Positions 33,538-41,669 of a stretch of DNA of 64,000 nt are shown piece by piece. The notes under the pieces were generated by a model, which ran no database searches, was not told the origin of the DNA, and saw nothing but the letters and a program-made list of their open reading frames with translations. The stretch spans positions 186,001-250,000 of the forward strand of contig NZ_WRPK01000005.1 of NCBI RefSeq assembly GCF_009755815.1. The letters are read 5' to 3'. Source of the DNA: Flavisphingomonas formosensis (GTDB lineage: Bacteria > Pseudomonadota > Alphaproteobacteria > Sphingomonadales > Sphingomonadaceae). Within the stretch, counting starts at the first letter, position 1, and each line of letters starts with the position of its first letter. Both the position numbers and the translations under genes were made by a program.

Positions 33538-33797
33538 GACGCGGCTCCCTCGGGAACGGAAATGGTCTTCGGCGTCTCATATTCGTAGATTCCGAAGACG
33601 AAATCCGGACAGACGAAATAGCAGGCGCCGCAGCCGGTGCAGCCCGGCGCAAGTTCCGGATAATGTTCGCCGCGATCGTTGCGCGCTTCGCTCATGGTGA
33701 GGACGTCGATCGGACAGGCCGGGATGCACAGCTCGCAGCCCTTGCACAATGCGATGTCGATCGTGACCGTGCCGCGAGTCAGGATCGTGGCGCTCAT
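33534..33797 (-). CDS. 2-oxoacid:ferredoxin oxidoreductase, delta (2x[4Fe-4S]) subunit
   Basis: 87 residues with two ferredoxin motifs, CKGCELCIPACP (residues ~18-29) and CTGCGACYFVCP (~53-64), enough for two [4Fe-4S] clusters. It relays electrons out of the complex. It overlaps both neighbours by 4 bp, so the gamma, delta and alpha genes are translationally coupled. Confidence 0.92.
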   Translation of the reverse strand: MSATILTRGTVTIDIALCKGCELCIPACPIDVLTMSEARNDRGEHYPELAPGCTGCGACYFVCPDFVFGIYEYETPKTISVPEGAAS

Positions 33798-34366
33798 CGG
33801 GCGGCCTCCCAGGCGGAATGCAGGGGCTGCGCGACATGGGCATAGCCGGCCTCCAGCATCGCGATATTGCTGGCCACATGCTTCTGGCGATAGGGCGGCA
33901 GCGATTGCGCCATGGCCTGCCGGAGGCTGTCGATCGAAACCGCGCTCGTCATCCTGGCGTAGGCGCCGATCATCACCATCGCGGCGCCGAGCGCAGCGCC
34001 GAGCCCCGTCGCAATGGCGACGGCGGGAATCTCCACATAGTCGAACCGATCGACGTCGCCGTCTCTCTCCACCACCGGCGCATTGGCCAGGAGCAGCCCG
34101 CCCTCGGCGAGCTTCGACTTCATGTCACCCCAGAAGCGGTGATGCATCGCCACCGCCGACCAGGCGCGCGCGACGATCGGCGGCGTGCTGATCGGCGCAT
34201 CCGCATAGACCAGGGACGTGTCGGTATTGGCGCCGCGCATGGAGCCGGCATAGGTGCCAAGCGACATGACATAGCGGCCTTCCAGCGTCAGCGCACGCGC
34301 CAGCACCTGGGTCGCCAATTGGACCCCCTGGCCGCCGATGCCGGTCATCAGAAGCTCGCGCTCCAT
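33794..34366 (-). CDS. 2-oxoacid:ferredoxin oxidoreductase, gamma subunit
   Basis: 190 residues. The N-terminal GIGGQGVQLATQVLARAL and the GSMRGANTDTSLVYADAPISTPP segment are typical of the gamma subunit, which binds CoA. It is the first gene of an apparent minus-strand operon running gamma, delta, alpha, beta, TetR, cupin, dehydrogenase, CoA ligase down to 27975. Enzymes of this type are usual in anaerobes; an aerobe would need a compatible ferredoxin or quinone acceptor. Confidence 0.9.
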   Translation of the reverse strand: MERELLMTGIGGQGVQLATQVLARALTLEGRYVMSLGTYAGSMRGANTDTSLVYADAPISTPPIVARAWSAVAMHHRFWGDMKSKLAEGGLLLANAPVVERDGDVDRFDYVEIPAVAIATGLGAALGAAMVMIGAYARMTSAVSIDSLRQAMAQSLPPYRQKHVASNIAMLEAGYAHVAQPLHSAWEAAR

Positions 34367-34398
34367 GACCCCTCCCGAGAATATTGCTCTTTATATCG

Positions 34399-34411
34399 AG
34401 AATCACATTCT
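34399..34411. promoter_or_regulatory. Palindrome upstream of the oxidoreductase operon
   Basis: AGAAT-CAC-ATTCT is a perfect 5-bp inverted repeat with a 3-bp centre in the A+T-rich 127-bp gap between the Lrp-type gene and the gamma-subunit start. It is a plausible operator for the TetR at 30925 or the Lrp-type protein; no second copy was recognised elsewhere. Confidence 0.35.
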
Positions 34412-34493
34412 TATTTTGCAGAAACTATCTCCCGCCGAGGCGAAATGTAAAGCCTCTTTCGGTTTCCATGCGATCCCCGCGCGGACGTCGGCC

Positions 34494-34970
34494 TCAGCCG
34501 CGGCTGTCCTTGACCGTTTCCATCGCAACGAAAGTGGAGGTGCTGGCGACGTGCGGCAGGCTCGAAATCTTCTCACCGAGCACGGTGCGATAGCGGCGGA
34601 TGTCGGACGTTCTGACCTTGAGCAGATAATCGAAGCTGCTCGCGATCATGTGGCACTCTTCCACCTCGGGAATGCGGCGCACCGCCAGGTTGAACTCCTT
34701 GAGCGCCTGTTCGCGCGTATCGGACAGCTTCACCTCCGCGAACGCGACATGGTCGAGGCCCATCTTGGCCGGATCGACGATCGCCTGGAAGCCACGGATC
34801 ACGCCCCAATCAATCAGCTTGCGCAGCCGCACCTGGCAAGGCGTCTTGGAGAGGCCGACAGCGTGCGCCAGATCGGTGACGGTCATCCGGCCATCCGCGA
34901 CCAGCGCCGCGATGATCTTCCGGTCGAAATCGTCCAGATTGGCTATAGATGCGCCATATTCCACGACCAT
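34494..34970 (-). CDS. Lrp/AsnC-family regulator (PutR-like)
   Basis: 158 residues. An N-terminal HTH (LDDFDRKIIAALVADGRMTVTDLAHAVGLSKTPCQVRLRKL) is followed by a RAM ligand-binding domain (FAEVKLSDTREQALKEF, EVEECHMIASSFDYLLKVRTSDI). It is divergent from putA with ~80 bp between, the arrangement of PutR, the proline-responsive activator in alphaproteobacteria. PutA here has no N-terminal DNA-binding domain, so it cannot repress itself and needs such a regulator. ATG 34970 is used; GTG 34973 is adjacent. Confidence 0.9.
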   Translation of the reverse strand: MVVEYGASIANLDDFDRKIIAALVADGRMTVTDLAHAVGLSKTPCQVRLRKLIDWGVIRGFQAIVDPAKMGLDHVAFAEVKLSDTREQALKEFNLAVRRIPEVEECHMIASSFDYLLKVRTSDIRRYRTVLGEKISSLPHVASTSTFVAMETVKDSRG

Positions 34971-34988
34971 CACCTAAATATGAGGAGA

Positions 34989-35001
34989 ATATAAGTTATA
35001 T
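34989..35001. promoter_or_regulatory. Palindrome between the Lrp-type gene and putA
   Basis: ATATAA-G-TTATAT is a perfect 6-bp inverted repeat around one base in the short divergent intergenic region. A+T-rich imperfect or perfect palindromes are usual Lrp/AsnC targets, and one site here could serve both divergent promoters. Confidence 0.45.
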
Positions 35002-35051
35002 CGGCCTGTGGAAGCTATCTGAAAAGTCGGATTGCCGCCAGCCGAGTCGCT

Positions 35052-38000
35052 ATGATGTGCGCCATGACCAGCCAGCCGCCCTTCGCCGCCTTCGCTCCCC
35101 CCATTCGCGAGCAGTCCGCGCTTCGCCAGTTGATCACCGCCGCCTATCGACGCGACGAGGCCGAGGCGCTCAGTCCGCTGATCGCGGCGGCGACGCTGGA
35201 CGAGCCGATGCGCGTCGCCATACGGGAAACCGCACGCGCGCTGGTGAGCACGCTTCGCGCCAATCATCGCGGCACGGGTGTCGAGGGGCTGGTGCAGGAA
35301 TATTCGTTGTCCAGTCAGGAGGGCGTGGCGCTGATGTGCCTTGCCGAGGCGCTGCTGCGCATTCCTGACGATGCGACGCGCGATGCGCTGATCCGCGACA
35401 AGATCGCCGACGGCGATTGGGGTTCGCATATCGGCGGCGGCCGCTCGCTGTTCGTCAATGCGGCGACCTGGGGGCTGGTGGTCACCGGCAAGCTCGTCGG
35501 CAGCGTCGACGATCGCGGTCTCGGCGCCGCGCTGGCGCGACTGCTCGCGCGGGCGGGCGAACCGGTGATCCGCCGCGGCGTCGATCTCGCGATGCGCATG
35601 ATGGGCGAGCAGTTCGTCACCGGCGAGACGATCGCCGAAGCGCTGAAGCGCGCCCGCGAGATGGAGGCGAAAGGCTTTCGCTACAGCTACGACATGCTGG
35701 GCGAGGCGGCGACGACTGCAGCCGATGCGGCGCGCTACCATGCCGATTATGAGCGGGCGATCCATGCGATCGGCAAAGCGTCGAACGGGCGCGGCATCTA
35801 TGAGGGGCCAGGCATCTCGATCAAGCTCTCCGCGCTGCATCCCCGCTACAGCCGTGCGCAGGCGGATCGCGTCATGGGCGAGCTGCTGCCGCGCGTGAAG
35901 ACGCTCGCCCTGCTCGCCAAGGGCTATGACATCGGCCTCAACATCGATGCGGAAGAGGCGGATCGGCTCGAGCTCTCGTTGGATCTGCTCGAAAGCCTGG
36001 CGCTTGATCCCGATCTCTCCGGCTGGGATGGTCTCGGCTTCGTCGTGCAGGGTTATGGCAAGCGCTGCCCCTTCGTCATCGACTGGATCATCGATCTCGC
36101 GCGCCGGTCGCAGCGGCGGATCATGGTGCGTCTCGTCAAGGGCGCCTATTGGGACGCCGAGATCAAGCGCGCCCAGGTGGATGGCTTGGCCGGCTTCCCC
36201 GTCTATACGCGTAAGCTCCATACCGATATCGCCTATGTCGCCTGCGCGAAGAAGCTGCTGGCCGCGCCCGATGCGGTGTTCCCGCAATTCGCGACGCACA
36301 ACGCGCAAACGCTGGCGACCATCTATCATCTCGCCGGGCCGGATTTTGCGGTCGGCAAATATGAGTTCCAGTGCCTGCACGGCATGGGCGAGCCGCTTTA
36401 CGAACAGGTCGTGGGCAAGGCGAAGCTCGATCGTCCTTGCCGCATCTATGCGCCGGTTGGCACGCATGAGACGTTGCTCGCCTATCTTGTCCGCCGCCTG
36501 CTCGAAAACGGCGCCAACTCTTCCTTCGTCAACCGCATCGCCGACCCGGCCGTGTCGATCGAGGAGATGATCGCCGATCCGGTCGAGATCGTGCGCGCCA
36601 TGCCGCATCCCGGCGCGCGCCACGATCAGATCGCGCTGCCGGCCGGCCTCTATCCGGATCGCCGCAATTCCGATGGCATCGATCTCAGCGACGAAGCGTC
36701 GCTCGCCACGCTTTCGGAGGCGTTGCGCCAGAGCACTGGCATCGCCTGGGCGGCATCCTCGGCGGACGGGCGGGGGACAGTGCGGTCGGTGCTCAATCCG
36801 GCGGATCATCGCGATGTGGTGGGGCAGGTTGTGGAAGCCTCGGCCGATCAGGCCCGCGCCGCCATGGGGCGGGCGGCGGCCTCCGACTGGGCATCCGTGC
36901 CGGTCGCGGAACGCGCCGCGATGCTCGATCGTGCCGCGGATGCGATGCAGGCGCGCATGCCGATCCTGCTCGGCCTGATCGTTCGCGAAGCGGGCAAGTC
37001 GCTTCCGAACGCCATCGCCGAAGTGCGCGAGGCGATCGACTTCCTGCGCTATTACGCGGCCCAGGCCCGTGCGACCTTCGGCCCAGGCCAGGTGCCGCTC
37101 GGCCCGGTGGTCTGCATCAGCCCGTGGAATTTCCCGCTCGCCATCTTCACGGGCCAGGTCGCTGCCGCCCTCGTCGCCGGCAATCCAGTGCTCGCCAAGC
37201 CGGCCGAGGAAACCCCGCTGATCGCGGCCGAAGCGGTGCGCCTGCTGCACGAGGCGGGCATCCCCGGCGATGCGCTGCAGCTTCTCCCTGGCGACGGCGC
37301 GATCGGCGCCGCGCTGGTCGCCGCGCCGGAGACGGCCGGCGTCATGTTCACCGGTTCCACCGAGGTCGCGCGGCTGATCCAGCGCCAGCTCGCCACCCGA
37401 CTTTCACCCGCCGGCAAGCCGATTCCGCTGATTGCGGAGACTGGCGGCCAGAATGCGATGATCGTCGATTCGTCGGCGCTGGCCGAGCAGGTAGTGGTCG
37501 ATGTGATCGCGTCGGCATTCGACAGCGCGGGGCAACGCTGCTCGGCGCTGCGCATCCTCTGCCTGCAGGAGGAGATCGCAGACCGCACCCTCGCCATGCT
37601 CGAAGGCGCGCTCGCGGAGCTGCGCATCGGCCGCACGGATCGGCTTGCGATCGATATCGGTCCGGTCATCACGGCCGAGGCGAAGGCGGGGATCGAGGCG
37701 CATGTCGAAGCGATGCGCGGGCTCGGCCGGCGCGTGGCGCAGCAGGCGCTGCCCGCGGAAGCGGCGCATGGCACCTTCGTGCCGCCGACGATCATCGAGA
37801 TCGACAGTATCGCGGATTTGAAACGCGAGGTGTTCGGCCCCGTGCTCCACGTCATCCGTTTCCGGCGAGAGCGGGTGGGGCAGCTGATCGATGCGATCAA
37901 CGAGACCGGCTATGGCCTCACCTTCGGGCTCCACACCCGGCTCGATGAGACCATCGCCCAGGTCACCGCGCGAGTGAAGGCGGGCAATATCTATGTGAAC

Positions 38001-38672
38001 CGCAACGTCATTGGCGCGATCGTCGGCGTGCAGCCTTTCGGCGGCCGCGGCCTTTCGGGAACCGGCCCGAAGGCGGGCGGCCCGCTCTATCTCGGCCGCC
38101 TCGTTGCGAAGCCGCCGATCTTCGACGCCCGCGCCGGACATCTAGATTCGGCCCTTCACGATTTTGCCGACTGGCTGGAAGGGCAGGGCGAGGCGCAGTC
38201 CGCCACGATCGTCCGCCGCTATGGCGAGGCGTCGGCTCTTGGTGTCGAGCTGATGCTGCCGGGGCCGGTCGGCGAGCGCAATCTCTATGCGCTGCATCCG
38301 CGCGGCCGCATCCTGATGCGGCCTGCAACCCGCGACGGACTCATCGAGCAGATGGCCGCGGTGCTCGCGACCGGCAACCGGGGCTTCGTCGAGGGCATGG
38401 ATCTGCCGGCGGGGCTTCCCGCCAGCGTCGCCGCGACTTTCGCGCCGAGATCGGATGAAGGCTATGCGGCGGCGCTGGTGGAGGGGGCCGGCTGCCGGGT
38501 GGTCGCGGCGACCGAGCAGCTCGCCGCGATGCCGGGGCCGATCGTCTCGGTGCATGCGGCGGATGGCGCGGTCGGCCTCGCTTATCATTGCGACTGGCTG
38601 CTCGAAGAGGTGTCGACCTCTATCAACACCACCGCAGCGGGCGGCAATGCCAGCCTCATGATGATCGGCTAG
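35052..38672 (+). CDS. putA: Bifunctional proline dehydrogenase / P5C dehydrogenase
   Basis: 1206 residues. Residues ~150-480 form the FAD-dependent proline dehydrogenase barrel, with GPGISIKLSALHPRY, RLVKGAYWDAEIKRAQ and HGMGEPLYEQVVG. Residues ~560-1000 form the NAD-dependent P5C dehydrogenase, with SPWNFPLAIFTGQV, IAETGGQNAMIVDSS (catalytic Glu region) and FDSAGQRCSALRIL (nucleophile Cys). A ~170-residue C-terminal domain follows. There is no ribbon-helix-helix, so it is bifunctional rather than trifunctional. It oxidises proline to glutamate by substrate channelling. ATG 35064 is an alternative start; neither has a strong ribosome-binding site. Confidence 0.95.
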   Translation: MMCAMTSQPPFAAFAPPIREQSALRQLITAAYRRDEAEALSPLIAAATLDEPMRVAIRETARALVSTLRANHRGTGVEGLVQEYSLSSQEGVALMCLAEALLRIPDDATRDALIRDKIADGDWGSHIGGGRSLFVNAATWGLVVTGKLVGSVDDRGLGAALARLLARAGEPVIRRGVDLAMRMMGEQFVTGETIAEALKRAREMEAKGFRYSYDMLGEAATTAADAARYHADYERAIHAIGKASNGRGIYEGPGISIKLSALHPRYSRAQADRVMGELLPRVKTLALLAKGYDIGLNIDAEEADRLELSLDLLESLALDPDLSGWDGLGFVVQGYGKRCPFVIDWIIDLARRSQRRIMVRLVKGAYWDAEIKRAQVDGLAGFPVYTRKLHTDIAYVACAKKLLAAPDAVFPQFATHNAQTLATIYHLAGPDFAVGKYEFQCLHGMGEPLYEQVVGKAKLDRPCRIYAPVGTHETLLAYLVRRLLENGANSSFVNRIADPAVSIEEMIADPVEIVRAMPHPGARHDQIALPAGLYPDRRNSDGIDLSDEASLATLSEALRQSTGIAWAASSADGRGTVRSVLNPADHRDVVGQVVEASADQARAAMGRAAASDWASVPVAERAAMLDRAADAMQARMPILLGLIVREAGKSLPNAIAEVREAIDFLRYYAAQARATFGPGQVPLGPVVCISPWNFPLAIFTGQVAAALVAGNPVLAKPAEETPLIAAEAVRLLHEAGIPGDALQLLPGDGAIGAALVAAPETAGVMFTGSTEVARLIQRQLATRLSPAGKPIPLIAETGGQNAMIVDSSALAEQVVVDVIASAFDSAGQRCSALRILCLQEEIADRTLAMLEGALAELRIGRTDRLAIDIGPVITAEAKAGIEAHVEAMRGLGRRVAQQALPAEAAHGTFVPPTIIEIDSIADLKREVFGPVLHVIRFRRERVGQLIDAINETGYGLTFGLHTRLDETIAQVTARVKAGNIYVNRNVIGAIVGVQPFGGRGLSGTGPKAGGPLYLGRLVAKPPIFDARAGHLDSALHDFADWLEGQGEAQSATIVRRYGEASALGVELMLPGPVGERNLYALHPRGRILMRPATRDGLIEQMAAVLATGNRGFVEGMDLPAGLPASVAATFAPRSDEGYAAALVEGAGCRVVAATEQLAAMPGPIVSVHAADGAVGLAYHCDWLLEEVSTSINTTAAGGNASLMMIG

Positions 38673-38760
38673 CCTACTTTGATCATTCGATCCGGAGGCA
38701 GGCAAGGAAGCTTTGGTTAACCGGACTCTGCTATCGTGCGCCGTGAGTCTGGGAGGAAGA

Positions 38761-40530
38761 GTGTATCGGCGAATTGCCTTGCACGGTGCGCTGCTTGGAT
38801 TTGGCTATTTCGCTCTGTCCGCGGTGGTGATCCGTTTCGCTCGCTTCGACGGCGGAGTCGCGTTCGTCTGGTTTGCCAATGCATTGCTTCTCGGCAAGCT
38901 GCTCAACGCACCGCGCAGGGATTGGCCGGTCTTCCTCTTCTGCTGCTTCTTCGGATCGATGGCGGCCACCATCTGGTCGGGCCTGCCCCTCGCAAGCGCG
39001 ATTCCGCTGGCATCCCTCCTCATGCTGGAAGCGGTGTGTGGCACAGTGCTGCTGCAATATTTCGGAATCACAGGCTATAATCTGGCTGGTCTGAAGCAGG
39101 TCTGGCTTTTCGCGCTCATCGTCGGGGTCGTCTCGCCCGCGCTGGTGGCGATACCGATTTCGGTGTTGATCCAAGGTCTCACCGGTGCGGCATTCTTCGA
39201 CAACTGGTTGCGCTGGACGCTCGCGCACGGTCTCGGCACGATGACCCTGGCGCCTGTCGTTTCCTGGATCTTCAGTGGTGAGATCCGTCGCTGGTTCGCG
39301 GCGAATTCGCCGGTCGAACGATGGGCCGCGATGCTCATGCTGTCGGTGATGGTCGCTATCACCTTCGGCGTCTTCGGGCAAAATCGGTGGCCGCTGCTCT
39401 TCCTGCCGATCGTGCCGATGATGGTGGCTGCCTTTCGGTTCGAGTTCATCGGCGCCGCGGGATCGACGCTGGCGCTGGTGCTGATCGGCGGCACTCTCAC
39501 CGTCTATGGCGACGGCCCCATGCAGCTGCTGCATGCGGGCAGGGGCGAGCAGATATTGTTTCTGCAATTCTACATCGTGTGCTGCATGCTGATCGCACTG
39601 CCGGTGGCCACCGAATTGCAGACCCGGCGACACACCTTTCAGAAGCTGCGAGAAAGCGAGGCGCGCTTCAGGCTGCTTGCGGAGCGCTCCATAGACGTCG
39701 TGCTGAACATCGATCGGGGAGGCGTCATCCGCTATGTCTCGCCGTCTGTGCAAGACATGATGGGGGTGCAAGCCGATGCTCTGATCGGCCTTTCGGTGAG
39801 TGATCTCGCCGAAGCCGGTGACGGCCTCTTCGTCCCCGCGAGCATCGAGGACGTGCTCGCCCTCGGCGGGATGCCGCATCGCACGCAGATGCGCCTGCGC
39901 AACGTGGCCGGCGAGCCCTTCTGGTGCGAGGCGTATTCGCGTGCCGTGCGGGACGAGGCCGGCCATCTGACCGGCGTGGTCAGCAGCCTGCGCGACATAT
40001 CGCAATATAAGGAGATCGAGCTGACGCTCTCAAGCGCCGCCAATACCGACATTCTCACCAATCTCCCCAACCGGCGCGCCTTCGATGAAGCGCTCGATCG
40101 CTGTGTCGGCGACGCGCGGCAAAGGTCTGGCGGCTACATCTGGCTCGCGCTGATCGATCTCGACAATTTCAAGCAGGTGAACGACCGCTGGGGGCATGAT
40201 GCGGGCGATCATGTGCTGCGCCATTTTGCCGATATCGCGCGCGGCCTGATTCGCCCCGATGATTTCCTCGCACGCTTCGGTGGTGAGGAATTCGCGCTGC
40301 TGCTGCGCAACGTCGATGCTGCCATGGTCCGCGGCATCTGCGATCGCCTTCGCGGCGAGATCGAGGACAGCGCCGTCCACGCCATCAGCGGCGGCCCCAT
40401 CCGGATTACGATGAGCGCGGGCATCGCGCTGGTCGACGGCCGTGCGCCAACCGAAATTCTGCGTGCCGCGGATCAGGCCCTCTATCGCGCCAAGCGCGCG
40501 GGGCGGAACAGGCTGGAACTCGCAGCATAG
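38761..40530 (+). CDS. MASE1-PAS-GGDEF diguanylate cyclase
   Basis: 589 residues from GTG 38761, chosen for GGAGG 4 nt upstream; TTG 38713 is the longest alternative. The first ~290 residues have about eight membrane spans of the MASE1 type (FVWFANALLLGKLLNAPRRDWPVFL). A PAS domain follows (FRLLAERSIDVVLNIDRGGVI) with its PAC segment, then a GGDEF domain with DILTNLPNRRAFDEAL, DNFKQVNDRWGHDAGD and the catalytic GGEEF. No EAL domain is present. It should synthesise c-di-GMP in response to an unknown membrane or PAS signal. Confidence 0.92.
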   Translation: MYRRIALHGALLGFGYFALSAVVIRFARFDGGVAFVWFANALLLGKLLNAPRRDWPVFLFCCFFGSMAATIWSGLPLASAIPLASLLMLEAVCGTVLLQYFGITGYNLAGLKQVWLFALIVGVVSPALVAIPISVLIQGLTGAAFFDNWLRWTLAHGLGTMTLAPVVSWIFSGEIRRWFAANSPVERWAAMLMLSVMVAITFGVFGQNRWPLLFLPIVPMMVAAFRFEFIGAAGSTLALVLIGGTLTVYGDGPMQLLHAGRGEQILFLQFYIVCCMLIALPVATELQTRRHTFQKLRESEARFRLLAERSIDVVLNIDRGGVIRYVSPSVQDMMGVQADALIGLSVSDLAEAGDGLFVPASIEDVLALGGMPHRTQMRLRNVAGEPFWCEAYSRAVRDEAGHLTGVVSSLRDISQYKEIELTLSSAANTDILTNLPNRRAFDEALDRCVGDARQRSGGYIWLALIDLDNFKQVNDRWGHDAGDHVLRHFADIARGLIRPDDFLARFGGEEFALLLRNVDAAMVRGICDRLRGEIEDSAVHAISGGPIRITMSAGIALVDGRAPTEILRAADQALYRAKRAGRNRLELAA

Positions 40531-40609
40531 GCTTCATCGCGCGCGGCGGAGGACTCCCGATCGAAATAATGGTGAATCCATCGGCTCCGGGAAGGGGGAG
40601 AAGAGGCGG

Positions 40610-41641
40610 TCAGTTGGCCTTTCGGCCGGTGTTGGCCCTGGCCCTGGCCGGGGCCATGGGCTCGATCGCGTCGATGAGGCCCCAGGCGAGCGCGACCTGA
40701 GCCGAGATGCGGCGCATCGAAAGCGCCATATAGGCGGTGCGCTGTCGACCGATGCGGCGGGGAAGGCTGACCGTGCCGCCGGCGCCCGGAATCAATCCAT
40801 ATTTGAGCTCGGGAAGCTGAAACCAGGCATCGGGTGTTGCGACGATGCGGCGGGCGAAAGCGGCGATTTCCACGCCGCCGCCGATCGCCGCCCCCTGTAC
40901 GCGCGCGGTCAGGCGGTCGCGCAGCCTGGGCAGCGAGGCGGCAGGCAGGCGCAGCGTCCGGATCCAGTGGGCAGTGGCGGGATCGCTCGCCTGGCCGAAT
41001 TCGCGGATGTCACCGCCGATGCAGAAGCAGCGGCCGCGGCCCTTGAGCAGGATGGTCGAGATATCGGGATCGATCGAGGCCATGTCGAACGCCTCGACCA
41101 GCGCATCGCGCATCTCGATGCCGATTGCATTGAGGCTGGCCGGCCGGTTCATCGTCAAGGTGAGATGTCCGCCGTCCCGCTCCATCATCACCGGCGGTCC
41201 GGGTTCGAGCATCGTCGCCGAGGCGATCGAGCGGCGCGATTGCCAGCGCCGGAACTCGGGGCCGGCCTGGATGGTGGCATAGGCGAAGCTCTCCGCGATC
41301 AGAGCTTCGGCCTCCGGCAAGGTGCCGCTGGTGCGCAGGAGTTGGACCAGCACCATCGCTGCGAGCGGTGTTTCGGCGATATTGGCGACGAGCAGCGGCA
41401 GCGCGCTTTCGTCATCGAGCTGGATGTCGCACGACTCCGCCAGCGGCCCGTGGCCGATCCCGATCACCGGGCACGGCAGGGTGGTGAGCCAGGAGGCGAG
41501 GCCGGGATCGGCATCGGCCAGGCGGAGCACCAGGCAGGGACGATCGCTCTCCGGGCCGAAGCTCTCGCGCGGCGGCAAGGTGGAGGAGAGGGCGGCGATC
41601 TCGGCGCCGCTGTGTATCGATCCGAGGCCCTTACCGCTCAT
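40610..41641 (-). CDS. Enoyl-CoA hydratase/isomerase family protein, long form
   Basis: 343 residues, longer than the usual ~260. The C-terminal ~190 form a crotonase domain: LTLTMNRPASLNAIGIEMRDAL, RGRCFCIGGDIREFG (oxyanion hole) and VQGAAIGGGVEIAAFARRIVA, then LPELKYGLIPGAGGTVSLPRRIG. The N-terminal ~140 contain degenerate crotonase-like phrases (LPCPVIGIGHGPLA), suggesting a decayed tandem copy. It is 28 bp downstream of the ECH/dehydrogenase fusion in the same direction and should hydrate or isomerise an enoyl-CoA in that pathway. Confidence 0.85.
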   Translation of the reverse strand: MSGKGLGSIHSGAEIAALSSTLPPRESFGPESDRPCLVLRLADADPGLASWLTTLPCPVIGIGHGPLAESCDIQLDDESALPLLVANIAETPLAAMVLVQLLRTSGTLPEAEALIAESFAYATIQAGPEFRRWQSRRSIASATMLEPGPPVMMERDGGHLTLTMNRPASLNAIGIEMRDALVEAFDMASIDPDISTILLKGRGRCFCIGGDIREFGQASDPATAHWIRTLRLPAASLPRLRDRLTARVQGAAIGGGVEIAAFARRIVATPDAWFQLPELKYGLIPGAGGTVSLPRRIGRQRTAYMALSMRRISAQVALAWGLIDAIEPMAPARARANTGRKAN

Positions 41642-41669
41642 GAGATGCCGCGATCGTTCATGCCCGCCC

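Noticed and set aside
34974-37250. 758-codon minus-strand frame
   Set aside because: Antisense to putA; no recognisable domain.
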